The notes: a model not told the origin generated them from the sequence alone. 64,000 bases of DNA from Gammaproteobacteria bacterium (GCA_030432755.1 JAUILZ010000001.1:62001-126000); one strand, 5' to 3'. Counted from the stretch's first letter, positions 28,851 through 38,639 are shown. Numbers and translations: made by a program.

Positions 28851-29206
28851 TGAGCAATGAAGGGGCCGTCGCGGTGCTCCAGGATCCCCTGGACGAGCAC
28901 GAGTTCACGGACTGGGGCGTGATCCCCACCATGGTCGAGGGTGAGTCACGCACCTTCGGCCGCCTGCTGCATCGCAACGACGACGGCAGTTCCGAGACCG
29001 GTATCTGGAACTGCACCCCCGGTACCTGGAACTGCCACGTCACGAAGGACGAGTTCTGCCATTTCCTCGCCGGCGAATGCACCTATACGGCGGAGGACGG
29101 CCAGGTGATCGAGGTGCGGCCGGGTACGGTGGCGTTTTTCCCCGAGGGCTGGAAGGGGGTCTGCGAGGTCCGGGAGACCGTGCGCAAGGTGTATATGATA
29201 CGCTGA
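28850..29206 (+). CDS. Cupin-domain protein of the polyamine operon
   Basis: Cytoplasmic cupin of 118 aa: TGIWNCTPGTWNCHVTKDEFCHFLAGECTYTAEDGQVIEVRPGTVAFFPEGWKGVCEV (Cupin_3 type). Its ATG overlaps the stop of the ATPase-glycosyltransferase frame by one base, so translation is coupled. Similar small cupins accompany amine and amino-acid transporters, but the ligand is unknown. Distantly like the cupin at 21071. Confidence 0.85.
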   Translation: MSNEGAVAVLQDPLDEHEFTDWGVIPTMVEGESRTFGRLLHRNDDGSSETGIWNCTPGTWNCHVTKDEFCHFLAGECTYTAEDGQVIEVRPGTVAFFPEGWKGVCEVRETVRKVYMIR

Positions 29207-29234
29207 CCGTTTATCCCTGAAAGGAGCAGGACGC

Positions 29235-30341
29235 ATGGATACGAATGGATTGCCCGTCACCTGGCTGGAGGGCATCGGTCCCGCCACCGCCGCCAGGCTG
29301 GCCCAGATCGACGTGCATACCGTTGCCGACCTGGTTCGCGCCAATGTCGCCCAGGTCAGCGCCGCGGCGGGCAACCGGGTATCGGTGGAAACCGCCGAAC
29401 GCTGGCGCGCCATGGCGCTGCTGGCGGAGATGGAGGGCGCGGACAACCAGCTCGTCGAGGCGCTCGGCCGGGCCGGCGTCCTGACCACCGAGGAAGTCTG
29501 GCTGCGGGACGTCGCGGACCTCGTGGCGATCTTCCAGCAGGCCGAATCGGCGGGCATCATTCCAGCGGCGCCTGCATTGGACGCGGTCCATGCCATGCGC
29601 CTCGACGCGGCGGTGCTGCATCTCACCGCCTCGCTCAACGGCACGGTGCTGGACACGGACGGGGCGCCGGTGGAGGGCGCCCGGGTGGACATCGGCGATC
29701 GCGTCTACACCACCGATGACAATGGCCGCTTCCGCGCCAACCGGATCGCCCAGGGACGGCCGGTGCAACTGCTGGTCCGCCACGACGGCTTCGAATCCCT
29801 GCTCATCGAGGACGTGCCGGTGCTGGCGGACGACGCGCTCATCAGGGTATCGACGTTTACCCTGGAATTCCCCCTCGTCACGGGCGAGACGGCGGCGGCG
29901 ATCCATCTCTGCGAATGGGAGGGCGACCGTCTCCCGCCCATCTCCCACGAGCCCATGACCACGCGCGCGATGGGCGGACCGGATACCCTGCGGGAAGGCG
30001 ACGTGCTCGTGCTGCATCGCTACTACGCGGGTGGCGATGACGCCCAGCTTGCTTCCAAGTTCCTGCAATACGACGAAGGACGCTTCGTCACCCTCAACTG
30101 GCGGGTGCCGGTGGGCCGGTTGCCCCAAGCCCATGCATTGAAGCAGGTGTTCCGCTATCGGAACGGCAACTTCAAACGCCTCGATCTCTCGCCCTCCAGC
30201 CTGCGTCACCTGCTCGCGCTGCGCCGCGCGCGTAATACCCGGGCGCGGGGCGCGCCGCCCAGCACGCCCATGGAGGTGGACGTAACCATCGGGCTCATGA
30301 GCGATCACTTCCGTTCGGTGCTGCAGGGAGGTGACGCATGA
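29235..30341 (+). CDS. Protein with N-terminal helix-hairpin-helix (DUF4332-like) and carboxypeptidase-regulatory-like domain
   Basis: Protein of 368 aa with a good ribosome-binding site (AAAGGAG) and no signal peptide. Residues about 7-50 form a helix-hairpin-helix unit (VTWLEGIGPATAARLAQIDVHTVADL). A second, weaker unit follows near 70-100 (VEALGRAGVLTTEEV). Residues about 135-210 form a beta-sandwich of the CarboxypepD_reg type (LNGTVLDTDGAPVEGARVDIGDRVYTTDDNGRFRANRI). The C-terminal 150 residues are not recognised. Its stop overlaps the start of the next gene (ATGA). The order DNA-binding-like module plus adhesion-like sandwich in a cytoplasmic protein is unusual. Function unknown. Confidence 0.8.
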   Translation: MDTNGLPVTWLEGIGPATAARLAQIDVHTVADLVRANVAQVSAAAGNRVSVETAERWRAMALLAEMEGADNQLVEALGRAGVLTTEEVWLRDVADLVAIFQQAESAGIIPAAPALDAVHAMRLDAAVLHLTASLNGTVLDTDGAPVEGARVDIGDRVYTTDDNGRFRANRIAQGRPVQLLVRHDGFESLLIEDVPVLADDALIRVSTFTLEFPLVTGETAAAIHLCEWEGDRLPPISHEPMTTRAMGGPDTLREGDVLVLHRYYAGGDDAQLASKFLQYDEGRFVTLNWRVPVGRLPQAHALKQVFRYRNGNFKRLDLSPSSLRHLLALRRARNTRARGAPPSTPMEVDVTIGLMSDHFRSVLQGGDA

Positions 30342-30787
30342 GTAGCGAAGACGGCCAGTACGAGTTCGTCAGCAACGGTGGCTGTACCCGCTGCGACGCC
30401 ATGGACGGGCGGTTGTCTGACGGTCCCCTGCCGCGCCCCCACCCGAATTGCAACTGCCAGATCATCTGGCGGGACTACGGCGCGGGCAATCCGGACCAGC
30501 CCTGCGACGAGAACAACATGCGCTACGAGTTCAACGGCACCACGTCCTCCCATCACGGCGGTCCCTACGGGCCGGACGACGAGTTCGACCTGATCCACGA
30601 TTTCCGCATCCACTGTCCCGACGGCGAGATCATCGAGGCCGAGATCCTGGTCACCGCCACCTATGGCGAGATGGCGGCGGACCATGACGGCATGTTCGAG
30701 GACGCCCTCGCCGAGGCGCTGGAGCGGGTGGAGGAACTCGCCGCCAGCGAATGTCGCAGCTGCCCGGAGCCGCCGCTGGTGGCGTAA
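30338..30787 (+). CDS. Small Cys/His-motif protein resembling a phage minor-head-protein C-terminal motif
   Basis: Protein of 149 aa. Residues about 15-45 read GCTRCDAMDGRLSDGPLPRPHPNCNC: a CxxC, a spacer with Gly, then PHPNCxC. This is the likely zinc-binding motif found at the C-terminus of phage Mu F / SPP1 gp7-type minor head proteins. Here it is near the N-terminus and no head-protein domain is attached. The rest is acidic with a predicted beta part and a C-terminal helix ending in another CRSCPE pair. Co-translated with the upstream gene. No other phage genes are nearby. Function unknown. Confidence 0.75.
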   Translation: MSSEDGQYEFVSNGGCTRCDAMDGRLSDGPLPRPHPNCNCQIIWRDYGAGNPDQPCDENNMRYEFNGTTSSHHGGPYGPDDEFDLIHDFRIHCPDGEIIEAEILVTATYGEMAADHDGMFEDALAEALERVEELAASECRSCPEPPLVA

Positions 30788-30793
30788 CCCGGT

Positions 30794-31339
30794 TCAGGTT
30801 TCCGGTTGCATCGGAGACGATACGTCCGGAAACAACGCGCGTTCTCGCAGCCACGGATTGATCTTCAGGGCCTCGACCAGGTTCTGGCGCGCGAGCGCGG
30901 GTTTCAGTTGTTGCAAGCGGATCAGTATACGTCCCGCCATGGCGCCGAAGTGTCGCGGTTCCAGTTCCAGCGTGCGCGCGATGGCCACCAGCGACTCCTC
31001 GTATTCCTCGCGGTAAAAATGGATCGTGGCGCGCTGGTTCCAGGCCTCGGCGTAATCCGGCATCAGTGCGGTTACCTGGTCCAGGGTGTCGAGGGCGCCG
31101 GCGAAGTCATACACGTTGCGCTGACCCATGGCCTGTTCCATCAGCGCGTCCACGGTTTCGTCGCCGGATTCAAACCAGCGGCGCCAGATGCGGTCTTCGA
31201 TGATTCGCGCGCTGGCCTCGTCAGGCGCCTGCGCGAGCCGGGCAAACAGCTGGTCGAGGTCGTCATCGGCGGCAAGCGCCAGGTTCCCGACAAGCAAGGC
31301 TACGAGGACGGCGAACGACCAGCTGTTCAGGAGGCGCAT
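30794..31339 (-). CDS. Exported TPR-repeat protein
   Basis: Protein of 181 aa with a signal peptide (residues 1-23, ending LALA) and at least two tetratricopeptide repeats (YDFAGALDTLDQVTALMPDYAEAWNQRATIHFYREEYEESLVAIARTLELEPRHFGAM). Such periplasmic TPR proteins act as protein-binding scaffolds; the partner is unknown. It converges on the Cys/His-motif gene and overlaps the 3' end of the MocA-like gene by 13 nt, suggesting co-transcription with the molybdenum-enzyme cassette. Confidence 0.83.
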   Translation of the reverse strand: MRLLNSWSFAVLVALLVGNLALAADDDLDQLFARLAQAPDEASARIIEDRIWRRWFESGDETVDALMEQAMGQRNVYDFAGALDTLDQVTALMPDYAEAWNQRATIHFYREEYEESLVAIARTLELEPRHFGAMAGRILIRLQQLKPALARQNLVEALKINPWLRERALFPDVSSPMQPET

Positions 31340-31944
31340 TGAAGGTCCGTGGTTGTATCCACGTCCTCGAGGATGCCAGGGTCATCCGACTGGATGAGGC
31401 GGACGGCGTCGGCATGGCTTTCAAACACCTCGCGCGCTCCATGGTCGCCTGCCAGTTCGTATAACGCGCTTTCGAAGCGGGCGGAAAACCCGGCCGGGTG
31501 ACCACGCCTGCCAGCAAACACGGGAGCGACGATTCCGCCACTCTCCCGTAGCACGTTCGCAACCGCCACGCAGGTAGCTGGCCGGATCCACGGCATATCA
31601 CCGAGGGCAACCAGCCAGCCACCGGTTCGCCCGCTAGCCTGCAAGCCCGCGTGCAGGCTGGTGCTCATGCCAAGGTCGGTATCAGGGTTCTCCACCACGT
31701 CGAACCCGTCCTTTTGAAAGAGATCGGTCATGGCGGCATCTCCGGGGCGCACAACGCAGACGAGCCGGTCCACTGCCGGCGCCAGGTTGCGCGCCGATTG
31801 CAGCCCGATCGCGACACCGTTTGCCAGCCTGGCAAGACATTTCTGCCCTTCGAACCGGGTGCCGGCGCCCGCCGCGAGCAGGATTCCCGTGATTCCCCCC
31901 GCAACAGGACGAGAGAAGTCCTGATCGCGTTTAGCCGAATCCAT
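31327..31944 (-). CDS. MocA/MobA-like nucleotidyltransferase (molybdenum cofactor cytidylyltransferase family)
   Basis: Protein of 205 aa with the nucleotidyltransferase signature ITGILLAAGAGTRFEGQKCLARLANG, the MocA-type MSTSLHAGLQA and the metal-binding LGDMPWIRPATC. MocA attaches CMP to molybdopterin for enzymes of the xanthine oxidase family. Beside xdhC and the hydroxylase genes, that role fits. The start is the ATG at 31944, 4 nt after the xdhC stop, with TGAGGA overlapping that stop. Confidence 0.87.
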   Translation of the reverse strand: MDSAKRDQDFSRPVAGGITGILLAAGAGTRFEGQKCLARLANGVAIGLQSARNLAPAVDRLVCVVRPGDAAMTDLFQKDGFDVVENPDTDLGMSTSLHAGLQASGRTGGWLVALGDMPWIRPATCVAVANVLRESGGIVAPVFAGRRGHPAGFSARFESALYELAGDHGAREVFESHADAVRLIQSDDPGILEDVDTTTDLQCAS

Positions 31945-31948
31945 GTCC

Positions 31949-32938
31949 TCAGGAAGCCAGGGCGTTCGGCAGCTGTTCGGGCCGGGTCGCCTGCACCTGG
32001 TCGACGCCATTTCGGGCGGCGGTCACGCCAGCCAGGGTCGCGAGCGCGATTTCAGCCGGCGACTTGCCGCCCAGGTGGAGGCCTATGGGTCCGTGCAGCC
32101 GGGAAATCTGGGCCGCCGTCAGGTTGAAAAGGGTGAGGCGTTTGCGGCGCTTGTCGTTGGTGAGGCGCGACCCCAGCGCGCCGACATAGAACGCCGGACC
32201 CTGTAGCGCCTCGATCAGCGCGAGGTCGTCCAGCTTGGGATCGTGCACCAGCGCCAGCACCGCGCAGCGAGCGTGCACCAGGTCGAGCACCACGTCATCC
32301 GGCATGCGCCGGTCCAGGGTGGTTCCCGGCACGTCCCACTGGTCGGCGATTTCCGTCCGTGGTTCGCAGACCACGATGTCGTAGCCCAGCGCGAGGCCCA
32401 TCTGTGCGGTGAACCGGGAGAGCTGGCCCGCGCCGGTCAGGATCAGCCGCCAGGCGGGGCCGAACTCGCGCCGCATGACGCGTCCGTCCCAGGAAAATTC
32501 CGGTCCACCCGGGACGGTGTCCAGGCGGACGCTGCGTTCTTTGAAGTCGACGGACCGTGCGATGTGACGACGCTCATCGACGGCGGTGAGCAGGTCGCGC
32601 AGCGATCCGGTTTCGGCCAGTCGCTCGATGACCAGTTCCAGGCGACCGCCGCAGGGCAGGCCGAAACGCTGCGCCTCCTGCTGGTCGATGCCGTAGGTGA
32701 TCACCGAGGGCATCGATTCCGGCAACTCGTTTTCGCGCGCGCGCCGGGCGAGGTCGTATTCCATGCAGCCGCCGGAGACCGATCCCGCAAACGTTCCATC
32801 GGCGCGCAGCGCCAGCATCGAGCCGGGTGGGCGCGGTGAGGAGCCGAAGGTCCTCGCCACGGTGACGAGGTACACCGTCTCGCCGGTGTCCAGCCATTCA
32901 GCGGCGTGCCGAAGTACCTCGTGGTCCGCGGATTCCAT
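31949..32938 (-). CDS. xdhC: XdhC/CoxI-family maturation factor
   Basis: Cytoplasmic factor of 329 aa for molybdenum hydroxylases; XdhC binds the cofactor and supports its sulfuration before insertion. The XdhC/CoxI domain is at about residues 10-80 ([31 protein letters not shown]). A Rossmann-type C-terminal domain ([32 protein letters not shown]) includes the conserved [19 protein letters not shown]. The start is the ATG at 32938; the open frame upstream is only a shadow of the hydroxylase gene. Confidence 0.9.
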   Translation of the reverse strand: MESADHEVLRHAAEWLDTGETVYLVTVARTFGSSPRPPGSMLALRADGTFAGSVSGGCMEYDLARRARENELPESMPSVITYGIDQQEAQRFGLPCGGRLELVIERLAETGSLRDLLTAVDERRHIARSVDFKERSVRLDTVPGGPEFSWDGRVMRREFGPAWRLILTGAGQLSRFTAQMGLALGYDIVVCEPRTEIADQWDVPGTTLDRRMPDDVVLDLVHARCAVLALVHDPKLDDLALIEALQGPAFYVGALGSRLTNDKRRKRLTLFNLTAAQISRLHGPIGLHLGGKSPAEIALATLAGVTAARNGVDQVQATRPEQLPNALAS

Positions 32939-32955
32939 CGAAGCGTCTTGCGTCG

Positions 32956-35133
32956 TCAGCTCGCCAGGCGGAACGGCATCCGCGTGAGCCGCTGGCCGGT
33001 GGCGGCGCGCAGTGCATTGGCTACCGCCGGGGCGATCACCGGGGTGCCCGGTTCGCCAACGCCGGTGGGCGGTTCCGCGGAAGGCACGATATGCACTTCG
33101 ACTTCCGGCATGTGCTCGATGCGGATCACCTGGTAGTCGTGGAAGTTGGACTGCACCACCTGGCCGTCCGCGAAGGTGATCTCGCTCAGCAGGGCAGGCG
33201 ACAGGCCAAAGCCGATGCCGCCTTCCATCTGCGCGCGGATCACGTCGGGGTTCACCGCGATGCCGCAGTCCACCGCGCAGACCACCCGGTCGACGCTGAA
33301 GCTGCCGTCCGCCCCAACCGTCACCTCGGCCACCTGCGCGACGTAGCTGTTGAATGACTCGTGCACCGCCACCCCGCGTGCCCGGCCCTCGGGCAGCGGC
33401 GTACCCCAGCCGGCCTTTTCCGCGGCGAGCGCCAGCACGCCTTGGTGACGCGGGTGGTCGGCCAGAAGACCCATGCGGTATTCCACCGGGTCGGCGCCCG
33501 CGGCGAGGGCGAGTTCGTCGATCACCGACTCGCAGACGAAGGCGGTATGGGTGGAGCCCACCGAGCGCCACCACAGCACCGGCACCGGCGAGCGGGCGTT
33601 ATGTACCTGCAGGTTGAAGTTCGGCACGGCATAGGGCTGGTTGACCGCGCCTTCAACCATGGTGACGTCGACGCCGTCCTTGACCATGAAGGGTTCGAAA
33701 GGCGTGCCCGCGACGATCGACTGGCCGACGATGGACTGTTGCCACGCCAGTGGCTGGCCGTCGGCATCCAGCGCGGCCCTGACGCGATGAAAATGCATCG
33801 GCCGATAGTACCCGCCCCGGGTATCGTCCTCCCGCGTCCAGACCAGCTTTACCGGCGTGCCGGGACGCGTTTTCGCGATCATCGCCGCTTCCAGCACGTA
33901 GTCCGCCGCCGGGTTGGCGCGCCGGCCGAAGCTGCCGCCGGCATAGAGCATGTTGATCTTCACCCGGGGAACATCTATGCCCAGCAGCGCGGCGAGCGCC
34001 ATCTGGTCCCCGGTGTGCATCTGCTCACCGTTCCAAACCTCGCAGCCGTCGGCGTCCACCCTTACCACGCAGTTCAGTGGCTCCATCGCGGCGTGGGCGA
34101 GGAAGGGAAATTCGAAATCGAGTTCCAGCACCGTGTCCGCGGACGACAGGGCGGCGTCCACATCGCCATCGTTCCTGGCGTCGATGCCGTCGGTTTCCGC
34201 CATCTCGCGGTATTCCGCCATCATGGACTCGGTGCTGCCGGACAGCGCGGCGCTGTCATCCCAGGTGATTTCGAGCGCGTCGCGGCCCGTCTTCGCGCTC
34301 CAGAAATCCCGCGCAACGACGGCCACGCCATTCGCCACCTGCACCACGTCCTCGACACCGTTCACGGCTCGCGCCGCGACATCATCAAACGACGCAACCC
34401 GACCGCCGAAGCGTGGCGGATGGGCGACAACCGCGGTCAGCATGCCGGGCAGGTTGATGTCCTGGGTGAAGATCGCCGTGCCATCGGTCTTGCCGCTGTC
34501 CTTGCGCGGGAAGGACTGGCCGATAAAGACGAAATCGGCGGGATCCTTGAGGGCCACTTCTTCCGGCACCGGTTGTTCGGCGGCGGCCTCCGCCAGTTCG
34601 CCGAAGGTTGCCGAAAGGGCTCCCGCGGAGACCTTGCCGGCGCTGACGGTGATTTTGTCGGGCGCGATGCCCCAGCGCTCAGCCGCCGCCGCGACGAGCA
34701 TGTGCCTCGCCGCGGCCCCGGCGTTGCGCAACTGCTCGAAGGAGTTTGCCATCGCCGTGCTGCCACCGGTGCCCTGGGACGGTCCCCACAGCAGGTTGTT
34801 GTAGCGCGAGGCGTCCGCCGGCGCCGGTGCAGGAACCACCTGCTCCCAGGACGCATCCATTTCCTCCGCCACCACGGTACACAGGCCGGTATAGGTGCCC
34901 TGGCCCATCTCGAGGTGCTTGATCATCACCTTCACGGTGTTGTCGACGCCCACGCGGACGAAGGCATTGGGGGCGAAGGCGCCGTCCTCGAGCAGGCTCG
35001 TGGCGCCATCCGCCGACTGATCCTGGGCCGCGGCCCCGGGGAGATACACTCCGAGCGTGAGCCCGGCGCCGGCGCTGCCCATGGAAACCAGGAAGCGGCG
35101 GCGGCTGACCTTGCGAATCGTGAAATCGTTCAT
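32956..35133 (-). CDS. Molybdopterin-binding large subunit of an isoquinoline 1-oxidoreductase/aldehyde-oxidase-like enzyme
   Basis: Catalytic subunit, 725 aa, of the xanthine oxidase superfamily. A Tat signal ([15 protein letters not shown], ending GAAAQ) sends the folded enzyme to the periplasm. The molybdenum-domain segments are present, including [28 protein letters not shown] and the C-terminal [18 protein letters not shown], whose Glu should be catalytic. Size and Tat leader match the IorB group, which hydroxylates N-heterocycles or oxidises aldehydes. The substrate cannot be assigned. It is coded 11 nt after its iron-sulfur subunit, with which it would be co-exported. Confidence 0.92.
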   Translation of the reverse strand: MNDFTIRKVSRRRFLVSMGSAGAGLTLGVYLPGAAAQDQSADGATSLLEDGAFAPNAFVRVGVDNTVKVMIKHLEMGQGTYTGLCTVVAEEMDASWEQVVPAPAPADASRYNNLLWGPSQGTGGSTAMANSFEQLRNAGAAARHMLVAAAAERWGIAPDKITVSAGKVSAGALSATFGELAEAAAEQPVPEEVALKDPADFVFIGQSFPRKDSGKTDGTAIFTQDINLPGMLTAVVAHPPRFGGRVASFDDVAARAVNGVEDVVQVANGVAVVARDFWSAKTGRDALEITWDDSAALSGSTESMMAEYREMAETDGIDARNDGDVDAALSSADTVLELDFEFPFLAHAAMEPLNCVVRVDADGCEVWNGEQMHTGDQMALAALLGIDVPRVKINMLYAGGSFGRRANPAADYVLEAAMIAKTRPGTPVKLVWTREDDTRGGYYRPMHFHRVRAALDADGQPLAWQQSIVGQSIVAGTPFEPFMVKDGVDVTMVEGAVNQPYAVPNFNLQVHNARSPVPVLWWRSVGSTHTAFVCESVIDELALAAGADPVEYRMGLLADHPRHQGVLALAAEKAGWGTPLPEGRARGVAVHESFNSYVAQVAEVTVGADGSFSVDRVVCAVDCGIAVNPDVIRAQMEGGIGFGLSPALLSEITFADGQVVQSNFHDYQVIRIEHMPEVEVHIVPSAEPPTGVGEPGTPVIAPAVANALRAATGQRLTRMPFRLAS

Positions 35134-35144
35134 GATGCCACCTC

Positions 35145-35603
35145 CTATGCCAGCGACCGGGCGGCTTCCTTGATCGCCGCGCGGATGCGCACGTAGGTGG
35201 AACAGCGGCAGATATTGCCGTTCATCGCGGCGTCGATATCCGCGTCGTCCGGGTCGGAATTGCCCGCCAGCAGGGCGGTGGCGGACATGATCTGGCCGGA
35301 CTGGCAGTAGCCGCACTGCACCACGTCGAGCTTCTGCCAGGCCGCCTGCACCGCCGCCGCGGCCTTCGAGTTCAGCCCCTCGATGGTGGTGATATTGCCG
35401 CCCGCCACCGCGGACACCGGGGTCGAGCAGGAGCGGATCGGGTTGCCGTCCAGGTGCACCGTGCAGGCGCCGCAGAGCGCCAGGCCGCAGCCGAACTTCG
35501 TTCCCGTCAGCCCGGCATGATCGCGGATCGCCCACAGGAGGGGCATGTCGTCCGCGACATCCAGGGTGTGTTCGTTGCCATTGATCGTCAGTGTTACCGC
35601 CAT
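35145..35603 (-). CDS. 2Fe-2S subunit of the molybdenum hydroxylase (IorA-like)
   Basis: Electron-transfer subunit, 152 aa. The N-terminal ferredoxin domain has [18 protein letters not shown] and the C-terminal helical domain has [18 protein letters not shown], giving eight Cys for two 2Fe-2S clusters. No signal peptide; it probably rides with the Tat-bearing large subunit. First gene of the minus-strand cassette (small subunit, large subunit, xdhC, mocA-like, TPR). Confidence 0.94.
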   Translation of the reverse strand: MAVTLTINGNEHTLDVADDMPLLWAIRDHAGLTGTKFGCGLALCGACTVHLDGNPIRSCSTPVSAVAGGNITTIEGLNSKAAAAVQAAWQKLDVVQCGYCQSGQIMSATALLAGNSDPDDADIDAAMNGNICRCSTYVRIRAAIKEAARSLA

Positions 35604-35750
35604 GATCTTGCTCCATGTGACCGGTTGATGGATTCATCATAGCGCGTGCCATGTGACAGCGCCATGAGAATTCCTCCCTGGCGGGCCGGCACAGTTTCCT
35701 GCTCCGGCCATGCAGGATAGGATCGCCCCTCCATTTCCGAGTACCGCCAG

Positions 35751-37256
35751 ATGCATTCCGCGCGCTATTTTCTCTGTCCCGGGTACCTGCCCGCTTCTCC
35801 CACGGCCGCCAGGGTTCCGGTGCTGAATCCCGCCGACCAGTCCCCGGTAGGGGAACGCCTGGTCTGCCGCGAGCCGGAAATCGACGCGGTGCTGGATGCC
35901 GCCAACGCCTCCCAGCGCAAATGGGCAGCGCTCGACGCGAAGACCCGCGCCGGCTTCCTCCACCGGATCGCCGACCGCATCGAGTCCGCCGATCCGGAAG
36001 CGGTTTCGGTGTTGCTGACGAAGGAGATGGGCAAGCCCTATCCCGAATCCGTGGGAGAGATCGCCAACTGCGGCGGCGTGTTCCGTTACTACGCTGAGCT
36101 GGCGCGCGACGACGCCGGCAGCGTGGCGGGCACCACCCAGGCGGGTTCGCTGCAGTTCTCGCGCTATCACCCTTACGGCGTGTCGGTGCATATCCTTCCC
36201 TACAACTTTCCCATCCTGCTCCTCTGCTGGACCGTGGCGGCTTCACTCGCCGCCGGCAACGCGTGCGTGATCAAGCCGGCGGAGGCGACGACATTGTCCA
36301 CGCTCGGTTTCATGGCGCATTTCGATCACCTGCCGGAAGGGCTGGTGAGCTGCCTGCCGGGCGATGCGGAAACCGGGCGCCTGCTGGTGAGTTCTCCGCG
36401 TACCCACGCGGTGGCCTTCACTGGCAGCGTTGCCGCGGGTCGCGCGGTGGCGGAATCCTGCGGCGCGCAACTGAAGCCCTGCGTGATCGAGGCCGGCGGC
36501 TCCGATCCGATGATCATCAGCGCGAGCGCCCCGATGGAAGCGGCGGTGGCCGGCAGCGTCACCGCGGCCTTCCACCTGAGTGGCCAGATCTGCACCTCGG
36601 CGGAACGATTCTTCGTGGTGGATTCGGTGTACGAGGAATTCGTGGAGCGTTTCGCGGCATTTGCACGCACGCTGCGCATCGGTGACGGCATGGGCAACCA
36701 CGAGATCGGGCCCCTGGTAAGCGAAGCGGCCCGCGAACGGGTGGACAGGCTGGTGCGATCCGCCGTCGATGCCGGCGCCACCCTGGTCTGCGGTGGCTGC
36801 GTTCCGGCCGGGCTGGAGCGGGGATGGTTCTACGCACCCACCGTCCTCGCCGGCGTGCGTCCGCAGATGGAGATCATGCGGGTGGAATGTTTCGGCCCGG
36901 TGGCATCGGTCTGCCGGGTAAAGGACTTCGACGAGGCCGTTCGCCTGTCCAACGACTCCCCGTTCGGTCTCGGCGCATCGGTATTCACCACCGATCTCGC
37001 CGACGCCATGGAGGCGTCGGAGCGGCTGGAGTCCGGCATGGTGTGGGTGAACAACCCGCTCATCGACAACGATGCGCTTCCCTTTGGCGGCTGGAAACTG
37101 TCAGGCCTGGGGCGCGAGCTGGGCCGCCTCGGACTGGATGCGTTCCGGCGCTCGAAGATGGTGGTCATCGACCACGAGCCGAAGGTCCATGAGTGGTGGT
37201 ATCCCTACGACGATGCCTGGTTCCATGGCGCGGGCGGGCGCAAGCTGGGCGACTGA
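35751..37256 (+). CDS. NAD(P)+-dependent aldehyde dehydrogenase
   Basis: ALDH superfamily enzyme of 501 aa, complete. Catalytic Cys is in [10 protein letters not shown] (residue 281) and the general-base Glu in VIEAGGSDP (residue 247), where the usual ELGG has become EAGG. The cofactor site [28 protein letters not shown] and the C-terminal [18 protein letters not shown] are as expected for succinate-semialdehyde- or betaine-aldehyde-type enzymes. Divergent from the molybdenum hydroxylase genes with 147 nt between, so the two might handle related aldehydes. Substrate not assignable. Confidence 0.9.
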   Translation: MHSARYFLCPGYLPASPTAARVPVLNPADQSPVGERLVCREPEIDAVLDAANASQRKWAALDAKTRAGFLHRIADRIESADPEAVSVLLTKEMGKPYPESVGEIANCGGVFRYYAELARDDAGSVAGTTQAGSLQFSRYHPYGVSVHILPYNFPILLLCWTVAASLAAGNACVIKPAEATTLSTLGFMAHFDHLPEGLVSCLPGDAETGRLLVSSPRTHAVAFTGSVAAGRAVAESCGAQLKPCVIEAGGSDPMIISASAPMEAAVAGSVTAAFHLSGQICTSAERFFVVDSVYEEFVERFAAFARTLRIGDGMGNHEIGPLVSEAARERVDRLVRSAVDAGATLVCGGCVPAGLERGWFYAPTVLAGVRPQMEIMRVECFGPVASVCRVKDFDEAVRLSNDSPFGLGASVFTTDLADAMEASERLESGMVWVNNPLIDNDALPFGGWKLSGLGRELGRLGLDAFRRSKMVVIDHEPKVHEWWYPYDDAWFHGAGGRKLGD

Positions 37257-37302
37257 TCATGCCGTAGCGGACCCGTGTGCGAACGCGTCCGCACCCTTCC
37301 GT

Positions 37303-37308
37303 TATACT
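37303..37308 (+). promoter_or_regulatory. Possible sigma-70 -10 element for the methyltransferase gene
   Basis: TATACT, with no good -35 at the right spacing; a short inverted repeat GTGCG-N8-CGCAC (37277-37294) lies where a regulator or the polymerase would bind. It precedes a leader of about 35 nt. Weak on its own. Confidence 0.35.
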
Positions 37309-37349
37309 TTCGTCACAACAACCCCAATACAGGCGAAAGGAGGTAACCG

Positions 37350-38552
37350 GTGGACGTCGCCGCCATCAAGCAGCATCCCATCCATGCGCTTCTCGTGCGC
37401 GCGGCCAATGAAATTCCGCTCGCCTTCAGCATCGAGTCCGGTGGTGAAACGCTGCACCTCGGCGCCGGGGAGGAGCGTTTCCGCATCCGGGTAACGCCGG
37501 GATACGAGGGGCCGTCCAGCATCAGTGAATACGCTCTCGGCAGGGCCTATGTCGAGGGCGCTTTCGATATCGAGGGCGACATGTTCGCGCTGCTGGAACT
37601 GCGCCAGTACCTCGCGGGGCGCGCCAACTGGCTGATCCGTTTCGGCTTCCTGCGCGACCTGTTCGTGCGCGGCAGCCGCGTGGTGAACCGCAAGTCCATC
37701 GCGAAGCATTACACCTTCGGCGACGATTTCTACCTGCATTTCATCGACGAGGCCTACCGCTTCTATTCCCACTGCCTGTTCCGTGACGAAGACGAAACGC
37801 TGGAGGCCGCGGCGGAGCACAAGCTCAAGACCATGTTCGAAGCGCTTGGCCTGAAACCGGGCATGCGCCTGCTGGACATCGGCGCCGGCTGGGGCGGGGT
37901 ACACGAGTATTGTGGCCCGCGTGGCATAGATGTTACCTCCGTCACTCTCACCGAGGATTCACGCAACTACACCACCGCGCTGATCGATCGACTGGGCCTC
38001 GACAAATGCCGCGTGCTGCTGCAGGACTTCCTCGAATACGAGCCTGAGGAACCCTACGACGCGGTGGTGATCTACGGCGTCATCGAGCATATCCCCTACT
38101 ACCGCAAGTTCACGCAGAAGGCCTGGCAATGCCTCAGGCCCGGCGGGCGGATCTACCTCGATGCCTCGGCCACCATCGAGAAATATGACATGAACGACTT
38201 CACCCGCCACTACATCTGGCCGGGAACGCATACGTTCCTCTGCCTGCAGGACATGATCGGGGAATTCCTGTTCAATGGCTTCGAGGTGGTGGAGGCGGTG
38301 CGCGAGACGCGCGACTACGAACTCACCATGTGGCACTGGGCGACGCGTTTCGATGCGAAGCGCGAGGAGATCGTGGCGAAGTACGGAGAAGAGTTATTTC
38401 GCGCCTTCCGTCTCTACCTCTGGGCAGGTTGCCACGCGTTCCACGTCAATAGCCTGCAGGCTTACCACGTGGTAGCGGAGCGGTGTGAGTCCGCAGGGCC
38501 GAGGCCGGGCATACTCCGACGTGGGTATCATTTTCTGAGGGGGCTGGTATAG
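37350..38552 (+). CDS. Cyclopropane-fatty-acyl-phospholipid synthase family methyltransferase
   Basis: SAM-dependent methyltransferase of 400 aa, normal for the CFA synthase family, which methylenates unsaturated acyl chains of membrane phospholipids. SAM site: MRLLDIGAGWGGVHEYCG; downstream VIIYGVIEHIPYYRKF-type segment (VVIYGVIEHIPYYRKFTQKAWQCLRPGGRIYLDASAT). The start is GTG at 37350, with a near-perfect Shine-Dalgarno (AAAGGAGGT) 7 nt upstream. The E. coli-type Cys-Gly-Trp-Gly core is altered to GAGWGG, which also occurs in other family members, so a different acyl or small-molecule substrate is possible. Ends in a repeat-bearing gap. Confidence 0.88.
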   Translation: MDVAAIKQHPIHALLVRAANEIPLAFSIESGGETLHLGAGEERFRIRVTPGYEGPSSISEYALGRAYVEGAFDIEGDMFALLELRQYLAGRANWLIRFGFLRDLFVRGSRVVNRKSIAKHYTFGDDFYLHFIDEAYRFYSHCLFRDEDETLEAAAEHKLKTMFEALGLKPGMRLLDIGAGWGGVHEYCGPRGIDVTSVTLTEDSRNYTTALIDRLGLDKCRVLLQDFLEYEPEEPYDAVVIYGVIEHIPYYRKFTQKAWQCLRPGGRIYLDASATIEKYDMNDFTRHYIWPGTHTFLCLQDMIGEFLFNGFEVVEAVRETRDYELTMWHWATRFDAKREEIVAKYGEELFRAFRLYLWAGCHAFHVNSLQAYHVVAERCESAGPRPGILRRGYHFLRGLV

Positions 38553-38585
38553 CGCTGACTAGCGCGCCCGATTACCCAAGCATGG

Positions 38586-38639
38586 ACGCCAGCTTTCGCT
38601 GGCGTTTCGAAATCACGTAATCCCAGCGAAAGCTGGGAT
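38586..38639. repeat. REP-like palindrome pair
   Basis: ACGCCAGC-TTTC-GCTGGCGT (38586-38605) and ATCCCAGC-GAAA-GCTGGGAT (38620-38639) in opposite orientation, separated by 14 nt. This is the most compact and regular pair in the window. It lies between two convergent genes. Confidence 0.8.

Noticed and set aside
30338..30787. Prophage remnant
   Set aside because: Apart from the Cys/His motif there are no phage genes, integrase, att-like repeats or change of base composition around it.
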